A DNA stretch of 10,441 nucleotides from Flavobacterium sp. (GTDB lineage Bacteria; Bacteroidota; Bacteroidia; Flavobacteriales; Flavobacteriaceae): positions 1 through 10,441 of the forward strand of contig JALRGZ010000029.1 in assembly GCA_023253295.1 (NCBI GenBank). The letters are read 5' to 3'. Position 1 is the first letter of the stretch. Each line of letters begins with the position of its first letter. Of the stretch, positions 1 to 8,211 are shown piece after piece. The notes below the pieces were generated by a model. That model ran no database searches. It saw nothing but the letters and a program-made list of their open reading frames with translations, and was not told where the DNA came from. The position numbers were made by a program, and so were the translations under genes.

Positions 1-739
1 TAACTATAAATGGCATTTCTTTATTGTGAGCAACTTCAAAATAAGCTTCTCCTTTTAGAGTTACTCTTCTTTCTTTTCCGGAAAATTGAACAGGATATTT
101 TAATTCAGTATCAGAATTTAACCAAACCTTTGTTCCGTCAGCTAGAACTAATTGGTATTCAGCTCCGCGTGGTATTCTTAAAGTGTTTGTTTTTGATTCG
201 ATAGGGTTGTTATCGTTAGTATTACCATATTGAAGAACTCCTTTGCTATTTTGTACAGCAACATTTCCTTCATTTATAGAATTTTGAGATGCGGTGCCTA
301 AATCAACAACTTCGCCATTGGATAAAACTAATTGTGCATGTGAGCTACCAGGTGCAATTGAAGTCATTTCGACTGTTTGCATCTTAGGATTAGGGGTAGG
401 TTTTTGATACAAAGAAAAAATGGCAACTCCAATTAAAAACACTGCAGCGATTAATGATACCCATTTTATAGTATTTAATCGTATTACCTTTGTTTGCTTC
501 CTGGTATAAGGATCCATACGTTCTAAGAAAGAATTCCATTCTCCCACAGTGTCAATATGGTTCATTTTATCATTCCATGCCGAAAAAGCTTCTGCATCAA
601 GTATTTCTTCAGCAATCTTTTTATTGTTAGATTGTTGTTCCCATTCTTGTAAAGCTTCTTGTTGTTCTTGGTCTAAAGTATCTAATACTTTAGCAGCTAA
701 AAGCTCTGAAATTTCTATTTGTTTGTTTACTTTGTCCAT
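1..739 (-). CDS. FecR family anti-sigma factor, partial (C-terminal end beyond window)
   Basis: This is an inner-membrane anti-sigma factor of the FecR family. In known systems it holds an ECF sigma factor and releases it when a TonB-dependent outer-membrane receptor signals across the periplasm. The reverse complement reads from an ATG at 739 (MDKVNKQIEISELLAAKVLD) for 246 codons without a stop and leaves the window. Residues 1 to about 85 are a charged, Gln/Glu-rich cytoplasmic segment. Residues about 92-110 (WVSLIAAVFLIGVAIFSLY) are a single membrane helix. The periplasmic FecR domain follows, with the hallmark stretches LRIPRGAEYQLVLADGT, VWLNSDTELKYP and GEAYFEVAHNKEMPF near the edge. 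It lies 89 bases downstream of the sigma factor gene on the same strand, so the two are probably co-transcribed as a FecI/FecR-type pair. In Bacteroidota such pairs often precede SusC/SusD-like genes, which would lie to the left of this window. Only the partner identity is uncertain. Confidence 0.93.
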   Translation of the reverse strand, partial: MDKVNKQIEISELLAAKVLDTLDQEQQEALQEWEQQSNNKKIAEEILDAEAFSAWNDKMNHIDTVGEWNSFLERMDPYTRKQTKVIRLNTIKWVSLIAAVFLIGVAIFSLYQKPTPNPKMQTVEMTSIAPGSSHAQLVLSNGEVVDLGTASQNSINEGNVAVQNSKGVLQYGNTNDNNPIESKTNTLRIPRGAEYQLVLADGTKVWLNSDTELKYPVQFSGKERRVTLKGEAYFEVAHNKEMPFIV

Positions 740-828
740 TTTAACAATTAATTCGCAACAATTTAACATGCTGTATATAAAAAAGACGCAATTTTTTTTA
801 AAGAGAGTGACAGCTTCTTGAAAAAAAA

Positions 829-1386
829 TTAAAAAATTTGGATGAAATTTGTTAGCAAAATCGTAACGAATTGATTTCCAAGTAGTTCTCTGAGTTTTTT
901 GTAGGCTCTTTTTTTAACTGTTTTTACAGAATTAACTGTTATTTGTAGTTCATTTGCCATGTCCTCGTTACTGTATCCTTTCAATGCCAGGTGCATAACC
1001 AGTTCTGCTTGAGGTGACAATTCTTTTATAGCTTCGTGTAGAAGCTTGTATGTTTCTTCGCGTAATATTTCATTTAAAAATGATTGTTCAATTACGACTA
1101 GGCCATCTTCTATTGAAGTGTTATTGATGTTTTTTTCTTTTCGATATTGGCTTATGCAAGCATTTTTAACTAAAACATATAAATAAGCTTGTAGTGCTTT
1201 TTCGCTTGCAAATTCTTCGGTGTCATTTTGCCATAGCTTTACAAAAGCTTCTTGAGCGATGTCTTTCCCTTTGTCTTCATTTTTTAATATGCGTGAAGCC
1301 AACATGTACATGTGCGGAAAAAGACGCTCAAAAATGCCATTGAACTCTTGACTGTTATACTGAATAGTTTTGCCGGATACCCTCAT
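829..1386 (-). CDS. ECF RNA polymerase sigma-70 factor (FecI-like, Bacteroidota type)
   Basis: This is an extracytoplasmic-function sigma factor that directs RNA polymerase to a small set of promoters. The 185-residue length is normal for the family. Region 2 covers about residues 14-84, with the core and -10 recognition helix in DIAQEAFVKLWQN (42-54) and the following AYLYVLVKNACISQYRK. A variable linker follows, then region 4.2 at about 116-167, where ELSPQAELVMHLALKGYSN leads into the helix-turn-helix EDMANELQITVNSVKTVKKR. The C-terminal tail (LLGNQFVTILLTNFIQIF) is hydrophobic. I take the ATG at 1386 because it gives the expected family length. Directly downstream on the same strand is a FecR-like anti-sigma factor, so activity is presumably controlled by regulated release from that protein. 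The target genes are not identifiable here. They are most likely a TonB-dependent transport locus to the left. Confidence 0.95.
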   Translation of the reverse strand: MRVSGKTIQYNSQEFNGIFERLFPHMYMLASRILKNEDKGKDIAQEAFVKLWQNDTEEFASEKALQAYLYVLVKNACISQYRKEKNINNTSIEDGLVVIEQSFLNEILREETYKLLHEAIKELSPQAELVMHLALKGYSNEDMANELQITVNSVKTVKKRAYKKLRELLGNQFVTILLTNFIQIF

Positions 1387-2380
1387 TGCAATTAATTACT
1401 AGTATCTCGTACTATTTTTTGTTCTTAATATTAAACACTAAATTCTTATTTATTTTCTTATACATGTTCTAATTTGTCTTGGTATTTTGAAGACTAGTTT
1501 AAAAACACTGTAAGTTTAACAAAATTACAAACAATATTATTATGAATAACCATATTTACTGACGATAATTTAATTTTTGTTGTTTTCCAAAAAAGCAAGC
1601 TAATAGTGTATGTTTTTCATACTTTTTTAATTATTCGAAATGAATATCGTTATTAATATACTTAAATAATTGATAATATATTTTGTAAATTACATATAAA
1701 GATATTAATTATTACGATATATTTTTTTAAATACTTTAAAAAAAATCTAATTATAGTTCTATTGTGATAATTCTTGTTAAAAGGATTTTGAAATTGCTTG
1801 TGTATTAAAAATATTGTAAGATTTTATTAGTTTTTTACTGCGAAAATGTGCATTGAGTATGCGAAGTAATTAAGGAATGTTTTTTTAGTTGTTTTTGATT
1901 ATTTTGTAACTTTATGTTTTATTATCAGCTTGTTAAAGCTTTGTGAATTCTACTTTTTTAGGTTATATTTTTTTTAAAAGATAGTTTTTTTGCTTTATTG
2001 TCACTCCTCTTGCTAAAATTAACGTCTTACTTTTATAAATACATGTTCTTTTTTGTGCGAATAAAAAAAAAGACCAACAAGTGTTACACTAAATTGAATT
2101 TTACGTGAAGTTTTTTGATCCTTTTTTTGGGAATGAAATCTGAGTATAATGAATCAAATATATTTATAATGAGTGTAAAAACGAATTAAAAATTTTATAT
2201 GTTTTGTCTTTTTAGGTTCTAAAAATTGTTTGGTGATTTGTTTTAAGATTGATTGTAGTGGTTATAAAATTGAGTCATAATTTAAACGAAGTTTATATCA
2301 ACTTGCCAAGGTAATGTGATAAAGGAGAGCATATTGAAATAAAATAGAAAAAATAAAATAATAAACTAAATATATAATTT
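1387..2380. other. Long AT-rich gene-free region between divergent transcription units
   Basis: About 1 kb without a credible gene: no frame of useful length and no recognisable coding pattern on either strand. The composition is extremely AT-rich, with many T and A runs. It must carry the promoters for the leftward sigma/anti-sigma pair and the rightward thioredoxin-like genes. On the plus strand I found no perfect match to the Bacteroidota -7 element TAnnTTTG, only near misses such as TAATTTTTG near 1570 and TATGTTTTG near 2198, each one base too long. A small palindrome, AGTGTTACACT, lies at 2080-2090 and could be an operator, but five-base arms are expected by chance in this much sequence. 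No tRNA, rRNA or repeat array was seen. Confidence 0.75.
1520..1527 (-). promoter_or_regulatory. Possible -7 element for the sigma/anti-sigma pair
   Basis: The plus strand reads CAAAATTA, which on the minus strand is TAATTTTG and fits the Bacteroidota -7 consensus TAnnTTTG exactly. Transcription would start around 1513 and give a leader of roughly 125 bases before the sigma factor ATG. There is no clear TTG -33 element at the usual distance, and in DNA this AT-rich such a match can arise by chance, so this is only a candidate. Confidence 0.25.
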
Positions 2381-3730
2381 ATGATTAATAGAGCAGTATT
2401 TTTTATTGGTTTGCTTTTATTGCCTCTTATGGGGGTTGCACAACAAGGGATTAATTTTGAACACATCTCTTTGGAGGAAGCTATGGTTCAAGCGGAAAAA
2501 CAAAATAAGTTGGTTTTTATTGATTTTTATACCGATTGGTGTGCGCCATGTAAAATGATGGCTAATGGAGTTTTTAAAGAGACAGTCGTAGGAGAGGAAT
2601 ACAATAAAAATTTTATTAATATAAAAATCAATGCTGAAAAAGAAGGCGTTCAAGCAGCTAAAAAATATGGTATAAATGCTTATCCAACTATGATGTTTAT
2701 TAATAGGGATGGGGATGTAATGTATAAAAAAGTAGGGTCAGCAAATCTAGATGGTGTATTAAGAATGAGTAAAGAAGCTCTGATGTCCTTGAAAAGTGGA
2801 GCAAGTTTAGATGAATTGGATAAGGAATACTCTAATAAAAGAAATGATGAAGCTTTCTTAAAACTTTATATCGATAAAAAAATAAAATCAGGAGATAAGC
2901 CTTATGCGGCTATTGAGGATTATTTAAAAGTGCAGAAATCAATGAAGCCTAACACTTCTGATATGTTAGATTTCTTTTTGGATAATGCTTCATGCTTATT
3001 AGTAGGAGGTAAAGCCGAGCAAATTCTAAATGAAAATTACGATGCTTTTATGGAAATTTGTACTCGTCCGGAAGAACGCGTGGTAAAACAATTTAAAGAA
3101 AGAATGCGTGTTAATACTCGTACAGCTGCTCTTGAAGAAAAAAATCCTGAATATATGAGACTTTTTATCACTGAATGGAAAAAATCTTATCCTGATTCAG
3201 ATGCTAAAAATGATGCTTTAACAAATTATGAATTAGAGTATTTGTTTTTGTCTAAAGATAACGAAGCTTACAAGGCTTTAGCTTCTAGGTATTTAGATAG
3301 TTTGGTTTCAGCTAAAACAATTGAGCAACTTAGAGCTAGTGATCAAGTACTTTATGAAGAATATATGAAAGTTCATGGAAATGATTATTCTTTGACGGGT
3401 ATGAGTTCTCAAGCCAAAATGTTACAAGGAAAAGAAGCTTTATCTCAAATTAAAACTATTTCAAGAATTGGTATTGCATACTTGAACATGCCGGATAATA
3501 AAAAAGCAGATTACAAAAAAATTATGAAATGGATTGATTATGGTATGCAGCTAGTTCCTGAAGATACTACTATTCCTATTTTTAAAGGGAGTGTTTTATA
3601 CAAACAAGGAAAAGTAAAAGAGGCTATAGCACTAAAAGAAGATATTCTTTCTAAAATGAAGCCAAATGATATGGGCCGTACAGCATTAGAAACTCAAATT
3701 GCTAATATGAAAAAAGGTTCAAAAAAATAA
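2381..3730 (+). CDS. Exported thioredoxin-fold protein with WCAPC active site and helical C-terminal domain
   Basis: This is a probable periplasmic thiol-disulfide protein. Residues 1-20 are a signal peptide (MINRAVFFIGLLLLPLMGVA, cleavage near A20), with no lipobox cysteine. A thioredoxin-fold domain follows at about 25-135: the KLVFIDFYTDWCAPCKMM core carries the redox pair C54/C57, and the cis-proline loop is AYPTMMFINRDGD with P102. Both hallmarks are intact, so redox activity is likely. The remaining roughly 310 residues are charged and helix-rich. The last part (YGMQLVPEDTTIPIFKGSVLY and KQGKVKEAIALKE) looks like TPR-type helical repeats that could bind a partner. The start is chosen because it gives a complete signal peptide, and the A/T-rich leader suits Bacteroidota. 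A paralogue follows 72 bases downstream, probably in the same operon. The substrate is unknown: it may reduce disulfides in imported peptides or in envelope proteins. Confidence 0.9.
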   Translation: MINRAVFFIGLLLLPLMGVAQQGINFEHISLEEAMVQAEKQNKLVFIDFYTDWCAPCKMMANGVFKETVVGEEYNKNFINIKINAEKEGVQAAKKYGINAYPTMMFINRDGDVMYKKVGSANLDGVLRMSKEALMSLKSGASLDELDKEYSNKRNDEAFLKLYIDKKIKSGDKPYAAIEDYLKVQKSMKPNTSDMLDFFLDNASCLLVGGKAEQILNENYDAFMEICTRPEERVVKQFKERMRVNTRTAALEEKNPEYMRLFITEWKKSYPDSDAKNDALTNYELEYLFLSKDNEAYKALASRYLDSLVSAKTIEQLRASDQVLYEEYMKVHGNDYSLTGMSSQAKMLQGKEALSQIKTISRIGIAYLNMPDNKKADYKKIMKWIDYGMQLVPEDTTIPIFKGSVLYKQGKVKEAIALKEDILSKMKPNDMGRTALETQIANMKKGSKK

Positions 3731-3802
3731 TATCCCAAAGTAATTCTTTAGAATTTTTGAATGTTTTTTTAATTCATACTAATTGATACAAAAAATATAA
3801 AT

Positions 3803-5128
3803 ATGAAAAAAATATATAGTACAATTGTCTTAATGGTATTGCCATTATTGATGTCAGCTCAAATAAAATTTGAGCATGGAACTCTAAAACAAGCTTTAGC
3901 AAAAGCAAAAGCTGAAAATAAATTAGTTTTTATTGATGGTTTTGCAGTGTGGTGTGGGCCATGTAAACACATGGCTAACACGGTATTCCAAGAAGATGAA
4001 GTAGGTAAATATTTTGATAAAAATTTAGTAGCCTTAAAGGTAGATGTTGAAAAAGGTGAAGGACCTATGATTAAACGTAATTTTGGAATTACGGGATTAC
4101 CAGGTTATGTATTCTTAGACGGAGACGGTAATGTTGTGTATCGTTTTCAAGCTGCTATGCCTACAGATAAGTTTATGAAAGAGGTAGAAAAAGCAGTGCT
4201 GTACGGTAAAGATCCTAATAGTGTTGGTCGTATGGCTGAAAAGTACGAGTTGAAAAAGAATGATCAGGATTTCGTTCGTATGTATTTGGATAAATTAAAA
4301 GCAAGTTCATCAACTAATTATACAGATGTTTTAGAGCACTATTTGAAAATTCAAACTAAAATTCCTGAAACAAGTCAGGAAATGGTTCAATTGCTTTCTG
4401 ATCACTCAGCTGAAATTATTTTCGGAGGAAATGCAGATCGTATTCTTACTTCTAACAAGGATTCTGAAGAATGGAAACCTTTTATTAAAAAAGACATTCG
4501 TGAAACTTTCCAAAAAATTGGAAGAATGATGGTAGATAAGACTACTACTTATGCTATCGATAAAAAAGATACAACATTCCTGGAGATAACTTTAGTAAGA
4601 GCTTCAACAAATGGATTCAAAGTAGATGAAGCAAGAAGAAAAGCGGTTTATGCTTTTTATTATTTGCAAACTGGTGAAGGTGAGCAATATAAAAAACTAA
4701 TGCGGGATGAAATTGATGCTTATGTGAAGTCTCTTGATGTAAATGCTTTAAAAACAGCTTATGAAAATTGGCAAAAAAGATTAGCTGAAGGTGATAAATC
4801 AGCTCAATCTTTAAAGCCTTTCGCTGTCAGAGAAAGTGAAAGAACGGGTTATTATGTTAGAAACTACGGTCAATTTGCAAAAACACAACAAGAAAAAGAA
4901 GACGTACTTCGATGGGCTAAAACAGCTTATGATTTTATTCCGGGTGATGGAGGTATCATGAGTTTGTATGCTAACGTTCTTTATAATTTTGGGGATAAAA
5001 AAGAAGCTTTAAAAATCAAAGAAGCTGCTTATCAGGCAATTTTGAAAAAAGAAGGTTCTCATAGTGTAGGTGTCGTTCAAGATGATTTAAATGCAATGAA
5101 AGCTGGTAAAGCTGTTGCAATAAGATAA
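3803..5128 (+). CDS. Exported thioredoxin-fold protein with WCGPC active site, paralogue of the upstream gene
   Basis: A second exported thioredoxin-like protein of 441 residues, close in size and plan to the 449-residue product upstream. Residues 1-19 are a signal peptide ending MVLPLLMSA. The thioredoxin domain spans about 22-135, with the canonical WCGPC at 50-54 (C51/C54) and the cis-proline loop GLPGYVFLDGDGN with P100. The long C-terminal region is helical and ends in a TPR-like segment (YDFIPGDGGIMSLYANVLYN, then KKEALKIKEAAYQAI). The upstream gene has a matching segment at the same place, so the full two-part architecture was duplicated in tandem. The active sites differ (CAPC against CGPC), which could mean different redox potentials or partners. 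No terminator or good promoter lies in the 72-base gap before it, and a strong terminator follows, so the two genes probably form one operon. Confidence 0.9.
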   Translation: MKKIYSTIVLMVLPLLMSAQIKFEHGTLKQALAKAKAENKLVFIDGFAVWCGPCKHMANTVFQEDEVGKYFDKNLVALKVDVEKGEGPMIKRNFGITGLPGYVFLDGDGNVVYRFQAAMPTDKFMKEVEKAVLYGKDPNSVGRMAEKYELKKNDQDFVRMYLDKLKASSSTNYTDVLEHYLKIQTKIPETSQEMVQLLSDHSAEIIFGGNADRILTSNKDSEEWKPFIKKDIRETFQKIGRMMVDKTTTYAIDKKDTTFLEITLVRASTNGFKVDEARRKAVYAFYYLQTGEGEQYKKLMRDEIDAYVKSLDVNALKTAYENWQKRLAEGDKSAQSLKPFAVRESERTGYYVRNYGQFAKTQQEKEDVLRWAKTAYDFIPGDGGIMSLYANVLYNFGDKKEALKIKEAAYQAILKKEGSHSVGVVQDDLNAMKAGKAVAIR

Positions 5129-5141
5129 TTTGTTTTTTGTT

Positions 5142-5202
5142 CTACTACATCTGGTTAGCTAAGATTTACATCTTTAATTAACTTGGTGTAGTAGTTTTTT
5201 TT
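5142..5202 (+). terminator. Intrinsic terminator with nested stems after the thioredoxin-like pair
   Basis: CTACTACA (5142-5149) pairs perfectly with TGTAGTAG (5187-5194), and eight T residues follow at once (5195-5202). Inside the loop there are two further nested pairings: GTTA (5154-5157) with TAAC (5179-5182), and AAGAT (5161-5165) with ATCTT (5170-5174) around a TTAC loop. The whole folds as a long interrupted hairpin with a U tract, starting 13 bases after the stop codon of the gene at 3803-5128. It should end transcription of the thioredoxin-like operon, or reduce read-through into the peptidase gene. Confidence 0.8.
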
Positions 5203-5214
5203 ATAGTAGGTTTT
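5183..5214 (+). promoter_or_regulatory. Weak candidate promoter for the M16 peptidase gene
   Basis: TTG at 5183-5185 and TAGGTTTT at 5207-5214 are 21 bases apart. They resemble the Bacteroidota pair TTG / TAnnTTTG, with one mismatch in the last base of the -7 element. The site overlaps the descending arm of the terminator, and transcription would begin only about 20 bases before the ATG at 5240. It is proposed because the terminator implies that the peptidase needs its own promoter or read-through. The match itself is poor. Confidence 0.2.
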
Positions 5215-5239
5215 TATCCTAAACATTTATTAAAGTATT

Positions 5240-8044
5240 ATGAATAGATTTCGTTTGTTATGTATTGGAGCATTATTTTTTAGTGGGATTTTATCTGCTC
5301 AGCAGTTTAGCGATTTGTCTCAAAAAGTTCCTTTTGATAAAGCCATTAGAAAAGGTGTTTTGCCAAATGGTCTTACTTATTATATTCGTCATAATGAGCA
5401 ACCTAAAGCGAGTGCCAGTTTTTATATTTATCAAAATGTGGGTTCTGCTTTAGAGAAAGATAACCAAAGTGGTTTGGCACATTTTTTAGAGCATATGGCT
5501 TTTAATGGAACAAATACATTTCCGGGGAAGAATTTGTTAGACATGTTAGAACGCAATGGGGTAAAATTTGGTTTAGATGTCAATGCCTATACAGCAACGA
5601 ATGAAACAGTTTATAATATAAGTAGAGTTCCTACTGCGAATGAAAAAATTGTTGATTCATGTTTAATTGCTTTACGCGACTGGTGCGATGAATTAACTTT
5701 AGATGAAAAAGAAATTGATGCTGAAAGAGGAGTAATTCATGAAGAATGGCGTTCCCGTATCAATGCGCAATCGAGAATTTTTGATCAAATTAGTCCGGTA
5801 ATGTATAACGGGGCGATTTATTATAAACGTACACCTATTGGTGATATGAATGTGGTAAAAAACTTCAAACCAAAAGCATTAAGGGATTTTTATCATGATT
5901 GGTATCGTACCGATTTGCAGGCCGTTGCAATTGTTGGTGATATTGATGTTGATGCTATTGAAAAACGTGTAAAAGAATTGTTCTCAGCAATTCCGCCAGT
6001 GAAAAATCCTCAAAAACGTCCACTAATTACGATTCCTGATAATGCTAAACCTCTTTATACAATAGGTACAGATAATGATTTGAATGATGTTATGGTTTCC
6101 CTTAATATCAGACATAAAGTTGAATATGGAAATACTTTAGCTGACAAACGCGAACAAATTGTTAATACTTTTTTTAATGTATTGTTGGCCAATAGATTAA
6201 AGGAGATTAAGTCTAAGTATAAAGTTCCTTTTAAAACGGCTGTTATTTCAAATGGTTATTTTGAAAGAGGTTATGAATTATTTAAAATTAGTGTTACATC
6301 TAATCCTGGTTTAGAAAAATTTGCTTTCGAATTTACATTAAATGAATTACAACGTATCAAATTACATGGTTTCACCGAAGGAGAATTAGAGCGTTTGAAA
6401 TTGAATTATATGGCTTCGGCTGAGAATAAATATAACAAGAGAGATAATTTGACTTCAGATTCTTACTGTACGGCTATTAAAACAGCTTATATGAATGGTA
6501 CTTCGGTTCCTGATGCAATATTTGAGTATCAGTTTGCAAAGGAAATTGTTCCAACTATTACTTTAGGTGAGTTGAAGGACTATGTAACTAAGTTTTTTAC
6601 AGACAAGAATCAGGTTTATATTGTAACAGGTCCAGAAAGAGCTAAAAATGCTTTTCCATCATTGCAAGATTTGACGGCTATTGTTGCCAAAGTTCAAAAA
6701 AAAGATTTGAAAGTTTATGTTGATGATACTCCTACTGATGTTGAATTATTAAGTGAACAACCTGAAGGAGGTAAAATTATCAGTGAAAAAGAGTTAAAAG
6801 ATTTTGATGCCGTAGAATGGAAATTATCTAATGGAGCAACTGTTGTATATCGTTTTGCAAATTATCAAAAAAACAATGTTGCCTTACAAGCCATTAGTGA
6901 AGGAGGAATGTCAGTTTATGATACAAAAGATTTGCCTTCATGTGGAGCAGCTGTAGAATTTGTTAAGCAATTTGGGATAGGTCGATTTAATGTAAATGCT
7001 TATAATAAACTTATGGCTGGAAAAACAGCTAATAGTGCTTTTTCAATTAGTAATACTCAAGAATCGGTCTCAGGAGCATCAAATACTAAAGATGTAGAAA
7101 CGATGATGCAATTAGTTTATTTGCGTTTTCAAGAACCTCGATTTGATGAGACATCATTTAATAGTATTCTTAAAAAGAAGTATTTGACTTTGGATACTAA
7201 ACGTGATATGAAAGCAATCATACGAGATACTGTAAGCGGAATAATCAATGCTAAGAATCCAAGACATATTAAATATGGAAAGAATTATTTAGATAAAATT
7301 AGTTTTGAGAGGCTTAAGGAGATTTATTTAGATCGTTTTGATGGGGCAAGTGATTTTACTTTTTTCATTGTAGGAGATGTGAATAAGGATACAATTAAAT
7401 CATTAGTTGAGAAATATATTGGTTCTATAAAATCAACGGATAGAAAGGAAACATGGAAAGATGATGGAGATTTTTACCCTCATGGTAAACATTCTTATAA
7501 GATAAAAATCCCTATGGAAGTTCCCAAATCTACGGTAATGGTTCGATTTAGAGCTGATGAAGAATATTCAAGACAAAATGTTGTATATAATTCTATTATT
7601 GGAGGTATATTAGATTTACGTTTTAAAGAAAATATTCGTGAAAAAGAAGGGGGGACTTATGGCGTAAGTGTAAATTCTTTTTCAATTAGATATCCAAAAA
7701 TGAATCAGGGTTTTGAAATATCATTTGTATGTGATCCTGCTAATGCTGAACATTTAAAATCTTTAGTCTATAAAGAAATTGATGCTATAAAAAAAATAGT
7801 ACGTAAAGACGATTTACAAAAAGTAATTCTTAATATAAAAAAGAATAATGATATTAGAACTGAAAGTAATGATTTTTGGATGAGTACTTTAAGGCAATAT
7901 TATGAAACAAAAGAAAATAGATTAGATTCTTCTTATTTAGATACTATTATTAATACGGTTACTGTTAAGGATATTGAAAAAGCAGCAAATAGTTTCTTTA
8001 AAAAAGCAGATGTTTTGGATATTGTTTTTTATCCGGAATCATAA
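5240..8044 (+). CDS. Exported M16 family zinc metallopeptidase (pitrilysin/insulinase type), complete
   Basis: This is a secreted or periplasmic zinc endopeptidase of 934 residues, the usual length for single-chain M16 enzymes of Bacteroidota with two tandem N/C-lobe pairs. Residues 1-20 are a signal peptide (ending FFSGILSA, then QQF). The inverted zinc site HxxEH is HFLEH, with ligands H81 and H85 and catalytic E84. The third ligand is E162 in EIDAERGVIHEEW, 77 residues after H85, as in pitrilysin. The C-terminal part carries the substrate-binding style REKEGGTYGVS near residue 800. The second half begins near residue 530 (FDAVEWKLSNGATVVYRF) and lacks its own HxxEH, as expected for the inactive half. 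M16 enzymes degrade peptides inside a closed chamber, so likely substrates are oligopeptides in the periplasm. A paralogous M16 start follows 167 bases downstream. The preceding thioredoxin-like genes could open disulfides in the substrates, but this is inference from context. Confidence 0.95.
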   Translation: MNRFRLLCIGALFFSGILSAQQFSDLSQKVPFDKAIRKGVLPNGLTYYIRHNEQPKASASFYIYQNVGSALEKDNQSGLAHFLEHMAFNGTNTFPGKNLLDMLERNGVKFGLDVNAYTATNETVYNISRVPTANEKIVDSCLIALRDWCDELTLDEKEIDAERGVIHEEWRSRINAQSRIFDQISPVMYNGAIYYKRTPIGDMNVVKNFKPKALRDFYHDWYRTDLQAVAIVGDIDVDAIEKRVKELFSAIPPVKNPQKRPLITIPDNAKPLYTIGTDNDLNDVMVSLNIRHKVEYGNTLADKREQIVNTFFNVLLANRLKEIKSKYKVPFKTAVISNGYFERGYELFKISVTSNPGLEKFAFEFTLNELQRIKLHGFTEGELERLKLNYMASAENKYNKRDNLTSDSYCTAIKTAYMNGTSVPDAIFEYQFAKEIVPTITLGELKDYVTKFFTDKNQVYIVTGPERAKNAFPSLQDLTAIVAKVQKKDLKVYVDDTPTDVELLSEQPEGGKIISEKELKDFDAVEWKLSNGATVVYRFANYQKNNVALQAISEGGMSVYDTKDLPSCGAAVEFVKQFGIGRFNVNAYNKLMAGKTANSAFSISNTQESVSGASNTKDVETMMQLVYLRFQEPRFDETSFNSILKKKYLTLDTKRDMKAIIRDTVSGIINAKNPRHIKYGKNYLDKISFERLKEIYLDRFDGASDFTFFIVGDVNKDTIKSLVEKYIGSIKSTDRKETWKDDGDFYPHGKHSYKIKIPMEVPKSTVMVRFRADEEYSRQNVVYNSIIGGILDLRFKENIREKEGGTYGVSVNSFSIRYPKMNQGFEISFVCDPANAEHLKSLVYKEIDAIKKIVRKDDLQKVILNIKKNNDIRTESNDFWMSTLRQYYETKENRLDSSYLDTIINTVTVKDIEKAANSFFKKADVLDIVFYPES

Positions 8045-8138
8045 AATATTATTTGTTTTTTGTTTGTTTTGTTGAATTATGTTTAATTCTATGGGAGTTG
8101 TATAGTTTTATTTTAAATTTTTTTTAACATAAAAAGAG

Positions 8139-8158
8139 TATTTTTGCGAATATCTTTG
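8139..8158 (+). promoter_or_regulatory. Two candidate -7 elements upstream of the second M16 gene
   Basis: Two exact matches to the Bacteroidota -7 consensus TAnnTTTG lie close together: TATTTTTG at 8139-8146 and TATCTTTG at 8151-8158, 54 to 73 bases before the ATG at 8212. The sequence at -33 is only T-rich (around 8111-8125) with no clear TTG. The 167-base gap to the previous gene and the lack of a strong terminator after 8044 leave both read-through and a separate promoter possible. The elements fit a separate start for this gene. Confidence 0.4.
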
Positions 8159-8211
8159 AAACCTGAGTTTAAAGAAATTGTAAACAAAACAACATCAGAT
8201 ACCGTAATTTT

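Noticed and set aside
10..821. Plus-strand open frames at 10-204 and 549-821
   Set aside because: They lie antisense to the FecR-like gene, whose protein has clear family motifs. Their translations are low-complexity Leu/Ser-rich sequences with no recognisable pattern.
2321..2327. AAAGGAG, a perfect-looking ribosome binding site
   Set aside because: It is 53 bases from the ATG at 2381. The nearest downstream start-like codon (TTG at 2334) runs into TAA after one codon. The neighbouring genes do not use such sites.
2417..2653. Minus-strand frame of 78 codons
   Set aside because: It is antisense to the thioredoxin domain of the gene at 2381-3730, where the WCAPC motif proves the plus-strand reading.
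3742..3755. Inverted repeat AATTCT-TT-AGAATT followed by T residues
   Set aside because: The stem is almost all A/T with a two-base loop, too unstable for a terminator. The two flanking genes look co-transcribed.
5265..5453. Plus-strand frame of 62 codons inside the M16 gene
   Set aside because: It is an out-of-frame shadow of the signal peptide and zinc-site region of the peptidase at 5240-8044.
8074..8089. Inverted repeat GAATTA-TGTT-TAATTC after the M16 gene
   Set aside because: The six-base stem is mostly A/T with no following T tract. It is at best a weak stem-loop, not a supported terminator.
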